Source of the DNA: Parasponia andersonii
Lineage: Eukaryota; Streptophyta; Magnoliopsida; Rosales; Cannabaceae
NCBI GenBank assembly: GCA_002914805.1
Contig: JXTB01000129.1
Location: forward strand, 188,418 to 252,417
Reading direction: 5' to 3'
DNA length: 64,000 nt
The notes under the pieces were generated by a model that saw only the letters and a list, made by a program, of their open reading frames with translations, did no database searches and was not told the origin of the DNA. Positions 11,750-23,655 of this stretch are shown here, piece by piece. Position 1 is the stretch's first letter. Every line of letters begins with the position of its first letter. The position numbers and the translations under genes are program-made.

Positions 11750-12477
11750 TCAGAGTACGTTGACTCCATTTCGAGTTTCATAGCCTCTTGCTATTTCTTT
11801 TTCCTCTATCGCATGCTTATATATCAATAGATTATCATGACTACCATCAGATACAGCAACTGGTGCTTCTCCATCATGTCTATAATGATAAGGTAGTCTC
11901 CTATTCCTCCCACTACGACGAGGTAGTAAAGATGGCAAAGACTCGTGATCTAGAATATTGGTTTCTTGTTGTTGACTTTCAAAAATTGTTGTCGGTTCTC
12001 TTATGATTGGTTCACTAAGCAACTTTTTAAGTAAATTTTTACTTCGAGGTTTGTAATTTGTCATGAAGTTGTGGTCAAAGAAAGTAGCATTTATTGATAC
12101 AAATAATTTTTTTTATCTTGAAGACTATAAAATAAGCCTCCTCTTGTCCCTTTGGGATATTCAACAGATATGCACATTTCTAAATATGGTTTCAACTTTT
12201 CTGTCTTTGCCTTCAGTACATATGCTGGACACCCCCATATGCAGATGTGACGTAAACTAGATTTTTGCCTATTCCACAACTCTAAAAATGTTTTAGGCAC
12301 AGATTTGGAAGGAACCATGTTTAAAATATACATCGTAGTTTGTAGCGCATATCCCCAAAACAATGATATTAAGGATGAGTAACCCAATATTGACCTAACC
12401 ATGTCAAACAACGTGTGATTTCTTTTTTCCGCTACACCATTTTGTTGCAGAGTTCTAGGTGTAGTGAGTTGGGACAC
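11750..12477 (-). pseudogene. Copia element 1 integrase C-terminal part and linker
   Basis: 12477-12091 contains PRTLQQNGVAEKRNHTL, the region around the catalytic Glu of the Copia integrase core (DDE), followed by the conserved WGCPAYV segment. 12064-11750 is the hydrophilic linker between integrase and reverse transcriptase, with the RRSGRNRRLP motif that usually sits just before it. The upstream integrase core (12480-12950) is scattered over broken frames. Confidence 0.85.
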
Positions 12478-12958
12478 AATTTTCTTTTCAATTAATAATC
12501 CTTGAATTCTGTGTCAAGGTACTCACCACCTCAATCTAATCGAAGTATCTTTAAAGACTTACTTAGTTGTTTTTCAACTTCTACAAGAAATTTTTTAAAC
12601 TTTCCAAAAGTTTCAGATTTCTTGACATTAAATATATATATAATCATATATAAAAAAATCATCTATAAAAGTGGCAAAATATCCATAATCACTTCTTACT
12701 TGTATATTTAATAGATCACAGACATCAATATGTATAAGCTCAAGAGGTCTTTTTGCTCTTAGACCTTTTTCATAAAAAGATCTTTTAGTCATTTTTCCTT
12801 CTAAACAAGATTCACAAATTGGTAGAGTTCTAACTGTTAGTTCTCTTCAAGGACCACCTTTTACTAGTCTTTTCCTATTTAAGTTTATGTGACCAAGTTT
12901 TAGATGTCATAGATATGTGTTATCTTCATACGAAATCTTTTGCTTTTTATGTTCTAGG

Positions 12959-13500
12959 TTATTCCACTTTGAACATTTCAAAGTTAAGCAGTTTGTTCCA
13001 AGTAGGCATTAACATAAAAAGCCCACCTTCCATAATTGTTGAACAAATATCCAAATAATTTTTGGATATAATAATCTTATTATTATAAAAGGAAAGTGCA
13101 AATGATTGTTCAAACAACTTAGAAACAGAAATCAAATTTCTAATAAATCTAGGAATAAAATAAAAACTCTCTAAACATAAATATTTATTTTTAAAATTGA
13201 GCCTAACGGCTTTCGTTATCTTTGTCGATACTCTATTCCCATTCCCAACTCTTAGAATATGATCTTCATCTGTAAGTTCTGTCCAAGAATAAGCATCTAC
13301 AAAGAATAACAAGCATGATCAGTTACCCCTAAATCAATTATCCAGGTTGACTTATCAGTCTTAACTAAACATGCTTCTAAGAATAGAAAATCAGATTTAC
13401 CTTTCTTTATCTTTTCTTTTAACTCAGCAAGATACTTGTACAATTACGTATCCAGTATCCATCAATACCACAGTGGAAATAATTTCCCTTTAACTCTTTC
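12959..13500 (-). pseudogene. Copia element 1 zinc knuckle, protease and pre-integrase relic
   Basis: Reading down the minus strand, about 13490-13440 gives a degraded CCHC knuckle (YFHCGIDGYWIRNC), with Tyr in place of the first Cys and of the His. About 13370-13330 gives WIIDLGVTDH, where the aspartic protease motif should be D-S-G. The open segment 13312-12959 contains IRNLISVSKL, the well-conserved pre-integrase motif. Both gag RNA binding and protease function are therefore lost. Confidence 0.85.
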
Positions 13501-13628
13501 TTCTTTGAGCTTTTACTCTTCTTGTTAGCTTCGTTCTTGTTGTTAACCTTTCTAACCCCTTAAGGTTTCACTTTGCTATTGTTCCTCTTCCTTTTATTAT
13601 TAAGGTTCAACTTCAACAAAATTTGCTT

Positions 13629-14330
13629 CTAACTCCTTTCATTTGAAAGGGATTCAAAAGTTTGAAGCTTATTGAGCAATTGTGTGAGGTTATAATTCAG
13701 ATAATTTATAAAATAGTTGTTCTTGAACTGTAGAAATTTTGGAGATAGAGTTTCTAAAATCATCCCGACTTGGGTCCTCTCATCAATCTTTGCTCCATTA
13801 ACCTCATCCTCATGGATGAAGTTAATCATCTTCAGATATGTTTTTGGACTGAGATGTTTGTCTTCATTTTACCATTCATAACTGCTTTGACAGTCTCATG
13901 ACGAAAGTATTCAGAAGGACGATCAAACATTCCTCGTAGAAACTCCATAATCTCATTTCTAGGCTCTAGTCTTTCATGTTTTGACCTAAGCACGTCGAAC
14001 ATTCTAGCTAGTAAATAGCATCTTGCTTTGTCATTGGCTGTAGTCTAACGATCATAGATATCTCGTACATTACGAGTAGTCGTGGTAGCAGGAATAAGAG
14101 GGCAAGGCTCAGTTAAAACAAATTTATGATTTTCACAAATAAGGACAATATTCATATTACTTTTCCATTTAATAAAATTCTCACCGATTAATTTCTCATT
14201 TGCCAAGATCATGATAATGAGATTGCTCATGATTNNNNNNNNNNNNNNNNNNNNNNNNNNNNNAATTTTGTATGTCATATCATTCATTTTTGGTATTTTG
14301 TAATATGATGCGTAATGCAAATGACCATAG
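13629..14330 (-). pseudogene. Copia element 1 gag relic
   Basis: 14320-14045 spans the N gap and includes LIGENFIKWKSNMNIVL, the gag start region. 13829-13629 includes RTQVGMILETLSPKF, a conserved part of the gag (UBN2-type) domain. Frame changes between the two segments mean that no full gag can be made. Confidence 0.8.
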
Positions 14331-16022
14331 CATAAAATTATATTAATGCTATGATTATACTAAACTTATCAATAATATACCGCCGTAAGGTAGGTCATAT
14401 TATTATAAAATTAAATTGAGACTATCTTAACTAATAAATAAAATCATAAATATATCATACTATCTTTATTTATTAGTAATCGTTGATTTTTGGTCAAGAT
14501 ATAATTTAACATACTTAACTTACATCTTTACGAGTATGACCCACTATTTTAATTTTTCAAGACTTTACTTAAAATTATCGTCGTAGGATACGTCAATGAT
14601 AAAATATATCTTTACTAAACTTATTTCTAGGAAGCCAACCTTGGTATTGATTTAAATGGACACCTTTCGTAGGGAAACATAATCAAAACATTACTAGACG
14701 CCATTTAAAACTCATGATGTTGGACGAATAGTGGAGACTAAAGAATTTCTCATCATAACACCCGCTCCCACTCATTATGTGTTTTATCTTATAAAACATT
14801 TTATAAAAGATTTTTCTAATTAGTTTAAACTATTTAAAATAATTAAGAAAAAATTATAAGGTCAAAATCTATTGAATAAATTACCAATTTTCAATAAAAT
14901 TTAAATTTGTTACGTGTTTCAAACTACCCATAATTAAACCATTTAATTTACTAACTTAAAATTTAATGTGAATTTGCCAAATTTTAAAATAATTAAAAAA
15001 TAATCACAATATTTAATTTGATTATGGTATTAGAAACTAATCAAATTAAATTATCTAATAACTAGCGTAACAACATCAAATTAGAACAAATCTTATTAGG
15101 AATAATTAAATATGGTGTGCATGTATGCATGTCATGTTGATAAAAACATGTTAAGTAGGCACTTCTTAAATCTATATGGCATGTTATATATGCATGGATA
15201 TCATCACATAATAAGCATCTATAACATAATTCAACTAATTAAACATATATGTGTCTTGGACCGAGTTTCATTGAATATTAAAATTACAACCCAAAATAAA
15301 AAGAATAACTAATTATTACAATTTTGTCTTCTTGCCGTATGGTGTTTTACAAATCTAATTTGTAAAAGATGATATTTGTGCAATTAATTCCATAAAACTA
15401 GCACAATATTTTTAAAAAAAAAATACTAAAAGAGCTAATTAGATTTGACTAAAGAGAATAATATGGTCCACTATTTAGTGGACTACCCAATGGACTGGGT
15501 TATTAACCCAGCCTATATGCTAATCTGATAGCATCTTTTTTTTCGGGTTGGCCTTGATTGCAATGCCGGCTTGGCCCTAACTGCGATGCCAGGCCCTTCT
15601 GGTCTTACGAAATTGTGTCTGGCCTCTCGCCGGGCACTTTTACGTATGTATCAATATATACATATATACATATATCACATATATATGTCATATATAATTT
15701 ATTTCATACAAATACAGTGGGGCGTATAGTTGTATATCGTCGGCTTATCATAGCGGGTCTGGGTGAAGATTCCCCCATATTAAAATACAAAATATAACTA
15801 AACCTATACCCAAATATTGGGTTCATACTTTTTGAGCTAATCAAAATAAAACAAAATAAAATCCAAAGAAACCATATAATTAATGACCCAAGAACACATT
15901 CAATCATCGTATGAACAACATCTAAGGCCAAAAAAAAAATTAAGTTCCTACTCAACCACATACACGTAATTAAAATTACAAAAATAAAAAAATTAGTCAA
16001 AAATCAATATAAACTATGAAAC
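14331..16022 (-). other. leader of Copia element 1
   Basis: About 1.7 kb separates gag from the primer site. No reading frame is convincing. A GC-richer patch at 15545-15630 holds an imperfect 23-bp tandem repeat (ttggccttgattgcaatgcc and its variant), and a (TA/CA)n-rich stretch lies at about 15650-15700. Confidence 0.6.
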
Positions 16023-16034
16023 GCTCTTATACCA
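16023..16034 (-). promoter_or_regulatory. primer binding site of Copia element 1
   Basis: The minus strand reads TGGTATAAGAGC, one base from the standard TGGTATCAGAGC. It lies 2 bp inside the 5' LTR end at 16037. Confidence 0.85.
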
Positions 16035-16036
16035 AT

Positions 16037-17893
16037 TATTGGTTTTGGAAAATAATTTTCATATAAGCGGAAGCATTGTAACACCGAGATTAAAAATTTT
16101 TTTTCAAATCTTTCTTAGATGAACATGGTTATATATTGATTTTGGACAAATAAATAGAAAAAAAAGAATATAATTACCCTTGAAGACTTATTTATTTTAG
16201 CTTTCTTTTTTATACCAAGAGTCTTCTTCTCCAATCACCCAAGTATGTAGTGTGTGGGTACTTCTTTGATCAATAATTGAAATAGCACAATTTATTTATA
16301 CTATTTTACCTTTCTAGATGTAAGTAGAGAAAAATAATAATTAAAGAACTAATTTCTATACATTTCACTTTGTTTTCTCTAGAATAAGTTGATAGTAGTA
16401 TCTTTTCTTAAGAACAAATTATTTTGCTCTCTAAATTTTTGATATAGATGAAGAGATCAATTTTTTTNGAATATCTAATTTTTGGCTCCCGCTCATATAT
16501 TAAATTACCCACTAAAATAATTAAATCATATTTAATTATTTATTAATTTATTTAAGCTTTAAATAAGCTGAGCACTTACCTATTAATGGATAGATACTAC
16601 AAATCTACTTAAAGACATATAAATAGATTTGACACTAAGGTACATATTTATATATGATATATTAGATAATTTTTAATTAACTAAAATAAATTAGTTAATT
16701 CATACTTAATCAATTAATTATTAGTCATGAGCAATTTAACTTTTTGTATGTAACTTCTATAAATTACATTCTAACCATCATGACATAATTTAACTATTAT
16801 GTTATGTCATAACATTTACCATTGTGCTATATTAACTTATAACAATTATAAAGTAATTCAATTATTAGTCTTACATAACTTATAGTAAAAAGATAATGGA
16901 GAAGGGACTTATGAACTTATAATTCAAGCTTCAATAAATTTGATCATCAATTTAACTCTTAAATCAACAAATCAAAATTATTAATTTCATTGTTATTCCA
17001 CTATAAACCTGAAATTACACTCTTAAATTTATAGTATAATTTTTTCAAATAAAAGTGTTGAATCATCCATTGAATTAATCATTACATATAGATTAATCCT
17101 CTATAAATAGTTCATAATTAGAACTAGGTAATTCCGTTACCTATCTAATTATATCTTAGTCCTTGAATTCTATTTGATTCTCTAATGAACAATTAATTTG
17201 TGACTATCTCACAAATTTGAGCATTCTATTATTCAAGTCTTGAATCAATTATTCAAGAGAACTATTTTTAATTTTCAAAAAGAAAAAGAATGAATTCTAT
17301 ATCTGTATATTAATATTCTCAGCCATTTATTTCATTATGTTTTCAAAATACAAGGATTGAATTTGACATATGCAAACTTTTACTGAGTAAATTAAAAACA
17401 TAATGTTAGAAATAGGAGTTTATTAATAACTCAAGATTAAAACTATTCTATATATGATCATCTTAATGATGAATTTTGAACTCTCTATTTATATCACGAA
17501 ATCTATTGGTGATTTCAAAATTCATGTAGTCCAATTTTATATAATCGTATTATACAAAGTACATCTATCTTTTAATGTCTCTACGTTAAATAATCTGAAT
17601 AAGATTATTCTATTCTTAATGTTGATGAATCGTGCTAATAATGTTAACTTAATTATAATTTATAACTATAATTAATCGTTACGGACCATTTTAAATTATT
17701 ATTCATTTATTCAATCCTCACGTATAAATACTTTATATACTGAATAATGGTTACATAAATAATCTAAAAACAAATATCTATGATAATGAATAATTATATC
17801 AACAATATTATTCATACATGCAAAAATCCTCAATAAAAATATACTTTTAAATATTTAATTCAATAAATATAGTTTAGGGCATATTCCCTTATA
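16037..17893 (-). repeat. 5' LTR of Copia element 1
   Basis: This is the partner of 8183-10249. A single N at 16468 marks an assembly join where about 70 bp present in the other LTR is missing. The terminal TG has mutated to TA at the outer end (minus strand TATAAGGG at 17893). Target duplication ATCAT follows at 17894-17898. Confidence 0.9.
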
Positions 17894-17898
17894 ATCAT

Positions 17899-19295
17899 TT
17901 GGACCAAATTATATATAATTCTCCCTTCATACAACTGATTAAAAAACTAATCAACTATATAATATGCGACTGATTATCGCAAGAGATAATAATCGTACGA
18001 ATACAGAAAAGAGTCATTTTAGATCGTGCCAAATAATTAGGTACTGCGAAATAAATTACCTTGTTTAATATTATGAAATCAAATGTTAATATCACGCACT
18101 ATAGTGTGTGTGATCCATTAATATTGTACAACCAAAAATTGTACTGCTAAATATATAGTAGTATATTTGGTTTCGTAGGATCGATCTTGGCAAGATACAT
18201 GCGCACATGAGTAAAATTAATGACACAATTTATTAACCAGATTAATTAATACAAGCTTAATTTGATTACCTTCATCATCTCTAGAAATAACATTCTTCTT
18301 CTATCTGAGTTTATTCCGATGGTGGTGCAAGAGGGATTCTTCTTTAAGCAATGCTATAGATAGGCATGTTAACCTGCCAAAAGACAGAAGCATAAGGAGA
18401 CAAAAATTGTGTCCAAATAACCAACCATTTTCTTGATAGAACTCTGAGGTTTATCTTTAGGGCATGCAAGAGACTTATTGATCAAATGGTTTTAGCTCGC
18501 TTAGCCTATGCTAATTTTCACATCTACCTACATATAGTACTTTCTTTTGATCTCGAATATCGTTTCCAACAACACAAGAGATCAAAAGCCTAATTTATTG
18601 GGGAATAATGTGCCTTTTTCTTCCACCAGTACTGGCCAACTTTCGGTTTCTCATGACTAATTAAGTAAAATATATCATTAATTGGCCCTTGTAGCCAACT
18701 TCTGGCCATATACTATACACGTAGGTACGGTAGTGGAGTTTAGGTCAATATCAGTTACATACCTACGAATAGTGCAATTTTTCTTTATTTTCTTTATGAT
18801 ATCTGGGTTCAGTAATGGTGGACATTCATGATTGATTTTTGTTGTGGAGTTGCTTAAATAATTTAACACTTGTATGCCTAAAAAGGAAAAATTTAACACT
18901 TGTATGTTAAATAATTTAACATATCACTCCACAATTGGCTATACTCCACAATATGTCTATGCTTTTTTGTACAATTAATACAAAGAAATTACATATAGAC
19001 GCTATGTTTTGCTCTTCGCCTTTTAGCATTGTGCTTGCTTGAGCAGCTAGCTTGGTATATGGACCTTGTCTGGATGCTATGAAATCTATCTTGTAAGTTT
19101 TCTGTCCAAGTCTTATTTTCATTGGGAAAAAAACAACAAAACTATCGCTTTGCTCAGCTTAGCACGGTCAAAATCTAATAATAAACAATTTCAATTTCTA
19201 CCTATAGAATTATCGCTAATAAAATTTGACCACCTAATATAGGTACCCGGATAAATAACATTTTCTCATGGCATATAGAGCCTTGATGGTGTTAA
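17899..19295. other. intergenic DNA, no gene recognised
   Basis: Less repetitive than its neighbours. Two short minus-strand frames (18899-18678 and 19122-18916) have no recognisable family and use low-complexity AT-driven codons. A small local duplication (aatttaacacttgtatg) occurs at about 18860-18907. Confidence 0.5.
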
Positions 19296-20690
19296 TGTTA
19301 GGGTTTTATGCCATAAAAGTATGTATATTTTGGATATTTGCTGAATTAATAAAATAATATTTTTCTATTTGAATTTGTGCATAATTAGTATGTCATTAAA
19401 TATCAGAAAATCCATGATTTATTTATGTAACCATAAATTTAGCATATAATTATTATATACATGAGGATTAAATTTATGGATAATAAACTAAATACAGTCC
19501 GTAATAATTAATTAAAGTTTGAGATCTTTAATTAAATATTATTAGTACAGTCTATTAACATTGAGAATGTAATAGTCTTATTCGGACTATTGATGTGTTG
19601 ACATCACAATAGATGTACTTTATATAATTTGATTATATAGGACTGAACCAGATATGATTTGAATCTCACATAAATTTCATTAACTGTTGAGAGTTCAAAT
19701 AATATCACTAGATGATCATATATAGATCAATCTTAATTCTGAGTAGTTATATACTCCTATTTATAATATTATGTTCTTTGATATAATTATTAAAGGTTTG
19801 TTTTTAAACAAATTGAAATACTTGTATCTTGGGAGCATGATGAGATGAGTAGCTGGGAATGTAACTTACAGATATAGAATCCTTCCTTCCATTAGGAAGC
19901 TAGAAAGATGATTCCCTTGTGTATTGATTCAGGACTTGAACAGTTTGAGTACTTAATTTATAATAGATTTATAAATTAATTGTTCATTAGAGAATCAATG
20001 GTACACAAGGATAAAGATGTAATTGGAGAGATAAATAGAACATGACCTAGCTCTAATTATGAATTGTCTATGGAGGATTGAACTACATGTAATGATTAAA
20101 TCGATGGATTGCTCATTGTTTTCTGAGTAAATTAATTCTGTAATTTTAAAAGTGCAATTCCGGATTTTTAGTGGAGTAATACTAGAATTAATAAATTGGA
20201 CAAATTAATTAAACAGTTTAATTAATTGTCATAATTTATTGGAGCTTGAATTACAAGTATATAGGTCTCCAATTCCACCTCTTACAAACACTGGATATTA
20301 CATTATTTTTGTTACTGTATACTTTATCTAGATAAATAGTTTATCTATATATAATTAATAATTGTTATTAATTAATTTAAATTTATAAAGAGACAAGTTT
20401 TCTAATTTGTTTAAATTTTGAATTTAAAAATATCTAATTATCAGATAATTAGATAAATAGAAATTAAAAAACTGACTGAAAATGAAACTCTTCCTTGAAG
20501 GAGTGAATTATTTGCTAGTTTATATATATATATATTAGATTGTTTGTTCAAAATCGAATACATTCGTTGATTTAAGAATTAAAACTCACTGCTCCTAATT
20601 GAAATAAAAAGAGCCTACAACAGTATACTGGACATAGCGTCCAACTACTATCCTGAATATTATGAACCATTGTTTAGAGTAGATATAGAA
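19296..20690 (+). repeat. lone LTR related to the Copia element 1 LTRs
   Basis: The segment begins TGTTAGGG. Read on the plus strand it follows the same order of words as the element 1 LTR read on the minus strand: atttatgtaacca near the start, agatgtacttt in the middle, ttaattgttcattagagaatc and catgtaatgattaa later, then attggagcttgaatta. It belongs to a related Angela-like family. No primer site or coding sequence follows, so it is a solo or truncated LTR. The 3' boundary and target duplication are unresolved. Confidence 0.65.
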
Positions 20691-21773
20691 TCACGGACGG
20701 AGCTAGCTTGCTGGTAAGCCCCCTCAATTTTTATTTTTATTTTTTATACATTCATTAAATTTGTTAAAAATGTTTATATAACTCTTAAAAAAAGTTTGAA
20801 AAATAAAATTAAACCTCCTAAAAAATTGTAAAAATACAATAAAACCTCATAAACCTACAATTAAAAGTTTGTTGCATTAGTTAATAAAAAAAGTCCAAAT
20901 CCATTTCGGAATTAATATAGCTCATTATTTTATTTTAATCGATTTCAAATAAATTCAATAAAAAAAATGTATACTTTTCAGACTTGTTTCTATAGTTGTG
21001 TCTATGAGATATATTTTTAACTTTTAATAAGAAAAAGTCAACTCACTTTATTGAGTATTATCCAAAAAAATTTTCTACTATAAAACTCGTAAAACTTAAT
21101 CATCAACTCAGAATATATATAATTAATTTATATTTAAATAAAAAATTTAATGGATTGAAAAGTATAAGTGATCTTGCATAGAAAATAGTTGAGGTAATAA
21201 GACACAATGTTTAATCTTTCATTTATCGACTCAGGACATTGGCATTAATTTTACCAATTGTTATTACTAATATATAGATGATATTCTATTTTATAAATTT
21301 TTTGAAAAATCGGTTAAGTAATAAAATATGTGATTAATTAATGAATGATAATTTACTTATTTATATTGAAAAATATATATTTAATGATATTAATAATAAG
21401 CCAAATTTATTGCAAAATATTTTTAAAAAATAAAAATACAGTCAAATAAATTATAATATTTATTATTATTTTTAATTATTTTTTAAATTATAATTATATC
21501 TCAACCCTGGTGAGAAATCCTGTATAGAATAATGTTTACAACGTACAATTCATTATGCCAACAATTTTATTATTAACTTTTAATATAGGAACTTAGGATG
21601 GTATACAACTAATATAAATAATCTTATGTACGAATTTTGTACTTAATAGACAAAAGCAAAATGACTTTATTGAACTTATAAAATCATTACAGAAATTGCT
21701 TGTAAGCATGAATCCCAATAAACCGACTCTCGCCGCTACGCGTTTCGTCAACTAGCGACTTCAACGGTTGATT
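20690..21773. other. AT-rich intergenic DNA
   Basis: I see no gene. The DNA is A/T homopolymer-rich, with a small GC-rich patch near 21720-21765 that directly precedes the duplicated block. Confidence 0.5.
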
Positions 21774-22716
21774 TATATGTCTAATCGATTAGCACAATAA
21801 GTAAATTCTAATGGTACCATTTCACTTTGATCTAACAGCTGGATCAAAAATTCAATCGTCAAAATTGAGTTACAAAATTGCCATACATCATCTTTTCCAA
21901 ATTTCTAATAACCATGTACAAAGTGTAAAAACCTGTTTTTAAAATAGGCAAATAAGTAATTTTTTCAACCCAATGGCATTTTAGCAATTTTGACTTTTCA
22001 GATTAATTAAATATAATATCTAGAATATTTTAATCATGCTACAGTTCCAAAAATCTCATTTAAACTCCCAAAGTTTAGCTTCTTCTCCATAAAAGTTCTT
22101 GAGAAGGCCAAGAAAAGCACCGGAGTTGTCCAGTATCCCCGCCGGTATACTACTGCTCGACGAAGCTAACGCGTTAGCCCGTGCAATGGAGAAACCGCCA
22201 ACGAAGCTAACGCCGATGGTCTCGCCTTCATCGGAGCTCAGACGACAGAGCTGGAGTGCTGCGAAGACAACGCCCACCGCGGCGTTTTCTTGTCAAAAAA
22301 CTGACCGTCCGGTATCGTTGTGGCTCACCACCGGCATGTCTCAACTCCTCTCATGCTTATTGTCAGTTTCCCGCTGGCCATCGACATCAAGTCACTGCTA
22401 GTGAGTGTTTTCCCAGATTTGGCAAATTTCCTTTAATTTAAAAATTTTGGTATTTTTTATAAATATTTTGTAAAATAATTAGTTGGGCCAAAATAATTAT
22501 ATTGTGTGAAAGAAAAGGTTGAGACAAGAATAATCTGATTTCATGGTGTTGAAATGATGTCTAAATGCGTGTTAATTTTTGAATTGAAAAAGTGGATATT
22601 TTTCAGCTAAAAGATGATATTTACGTAATTATTTTAGTTAGATAATTATTTTTATATGAGATAATTATACGAGATAAAAGAGGGTTAAAAATCATGAATA
22701 TATCCCAAAAATGATA
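21774..22716. repeat. 942-bp tandem duplication, copy 1
   Basis: Copy 1 starts tatatgtctaatcgatta and matches copy 2 (from 22717) along its length at an offset of 942-943 bp. The core at 22090-22400 is much GC-richer than the surroundings. On the minus strand the frame that is open in copy 2 (23279-22998) has a TGA here early in the frame, so copy 1 cannot code for the same peptide from its ATG. See copy 2 for discussion. Confidence 0.9.
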
Positions 22717-23655
22717 TATATGTCTAATTGATTAGCACAATAAGTAAATTCTAATGGTACCATTTCACTTTGATCCAACAGCTGGATCAAAAATTCAATC
22801 GTCAAAATTGAGTTACAAAATTGCCATACATCATCTTTTCCAAATTTCTAATAACCATGTACAAAGTGTAAAAACCTATTTTTAAAATAGGCAAATAAGT
22901 AATTTTTTCAACCCAATGGCATTTTAGCAATTTTGACTTTTCAGATTAATTAAATATAATATCTAGAATATTTAATCATGCTACAGTTCCAAAAATCTCA
23001 TTTAAACTCCCAAATTTTAGCTTCTTCACCATAAAAGTTCTTGAGAAGGCCAAGGAAAGCACCGGAGTTGTCCAGTATCCCCGCCGGTATACTACTGCTC
23101 AACGAAGCTAACGCGTTAGCCCGTGCAATGGAGAAGCCACCAACGAAGCTAACGCCGATGGTCTCGCCTTCATCGGAGCTCAGACGACGGAGCTGTAGTG
23201 CTCCGAAGACAACGCCCACCACGGCGTTTTCCTGCCAAAAAACCGACCGTCCGGCATCGCTGTGGCTCACCGCCGGCATGTCTCAACTCCTCTCAAGCTT
23301 ACTGTCAGTTTCCCACTGGCCATTTACATCAAGTCATTGCTAGTGAGTGTTTTCCCAGATTTGGCAAATTTCCTTTAATCTAAAAATTTTGGTATTTTTA
23401 TAAATATTTTGTAAAATAATTAGTTAGGCCAAAATAATTATATTGTGTGAAAGAAAAGGTTGAGACAAGAATAATCTGATTTTATGGTGTTGAAATGATG
23501 TCTAAATGCGTGTTAATTTTTGAATTGAAAAAGTGGACATTTTTCAGATAAATTCTAAAAGGTGATATTTACGTAATTGTTTTAGTTAGATAATTAGGTA
23601 ATTATATGAGGTAAAAGAGGGTTAAAAATTATGAATATATCCGAAAGTGTGGTAA
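22717..23655. repeat. 942-bp tandem duplication, copy 2, with 93-codon open frame
   Basis: About 7 percent of positions differ from copy 1 in the GC-rich core, by my own count over 303 bp. A minus-strand frame with ATG at 23279 runs to 22998 (93 codons) and contains GVSFVGGFSIARANALAS; I do not recognise it. A plus-strand frame of 100 codons (23041-23343) is open in both copies but starts with TTG. About half of the differences between copies change residues in that plus frame, which gives no sign of protein conservation. Most likely this is GC-rich non-coding repeat DNA, perhaps from an LTR. Confidence 0.8.

Larger units (their letters stand above)
8183..17893 (-). mobile_element. complete but decayed Copia retrotransposon 1 (Angela/Tork-like)
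   Basis: Two long LTRs (8183-10249 and 16037-17893) flank an internal region that reads on the minus strand in the order leader, gag, protease, integrase, reverse transcriptase, RNase H. The primer site at 16023-16034 reads TGGTATAAGAGC, one mismatch from the initiator tRNA-Met site. The polypurine tract lies at 10250-10264 (minus strand AAGTGGGAGAT). Flanking ATCAT target duplications show a single insertion. LTR differences are numerous and the coding part is full of stops and frameshifts, so the element is old and cannot move by itself. The long LTRs (about 1.9-2.1 kb) and 1.7-kb leader suggest an Angela-type lineage, by general family features only. A 29-bp N gap (14235-14263) lies near the gag start. 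Confidence 0.9.

Noticed and set aside
22099..22401. 100-codon plus-strand frame in each copy of the 942-bp duplication as a protein-coding gene
   Set aside because: The frame starts with TTG, has no recognisable family, and the copies differ as often at residue-changing as at silent positions.
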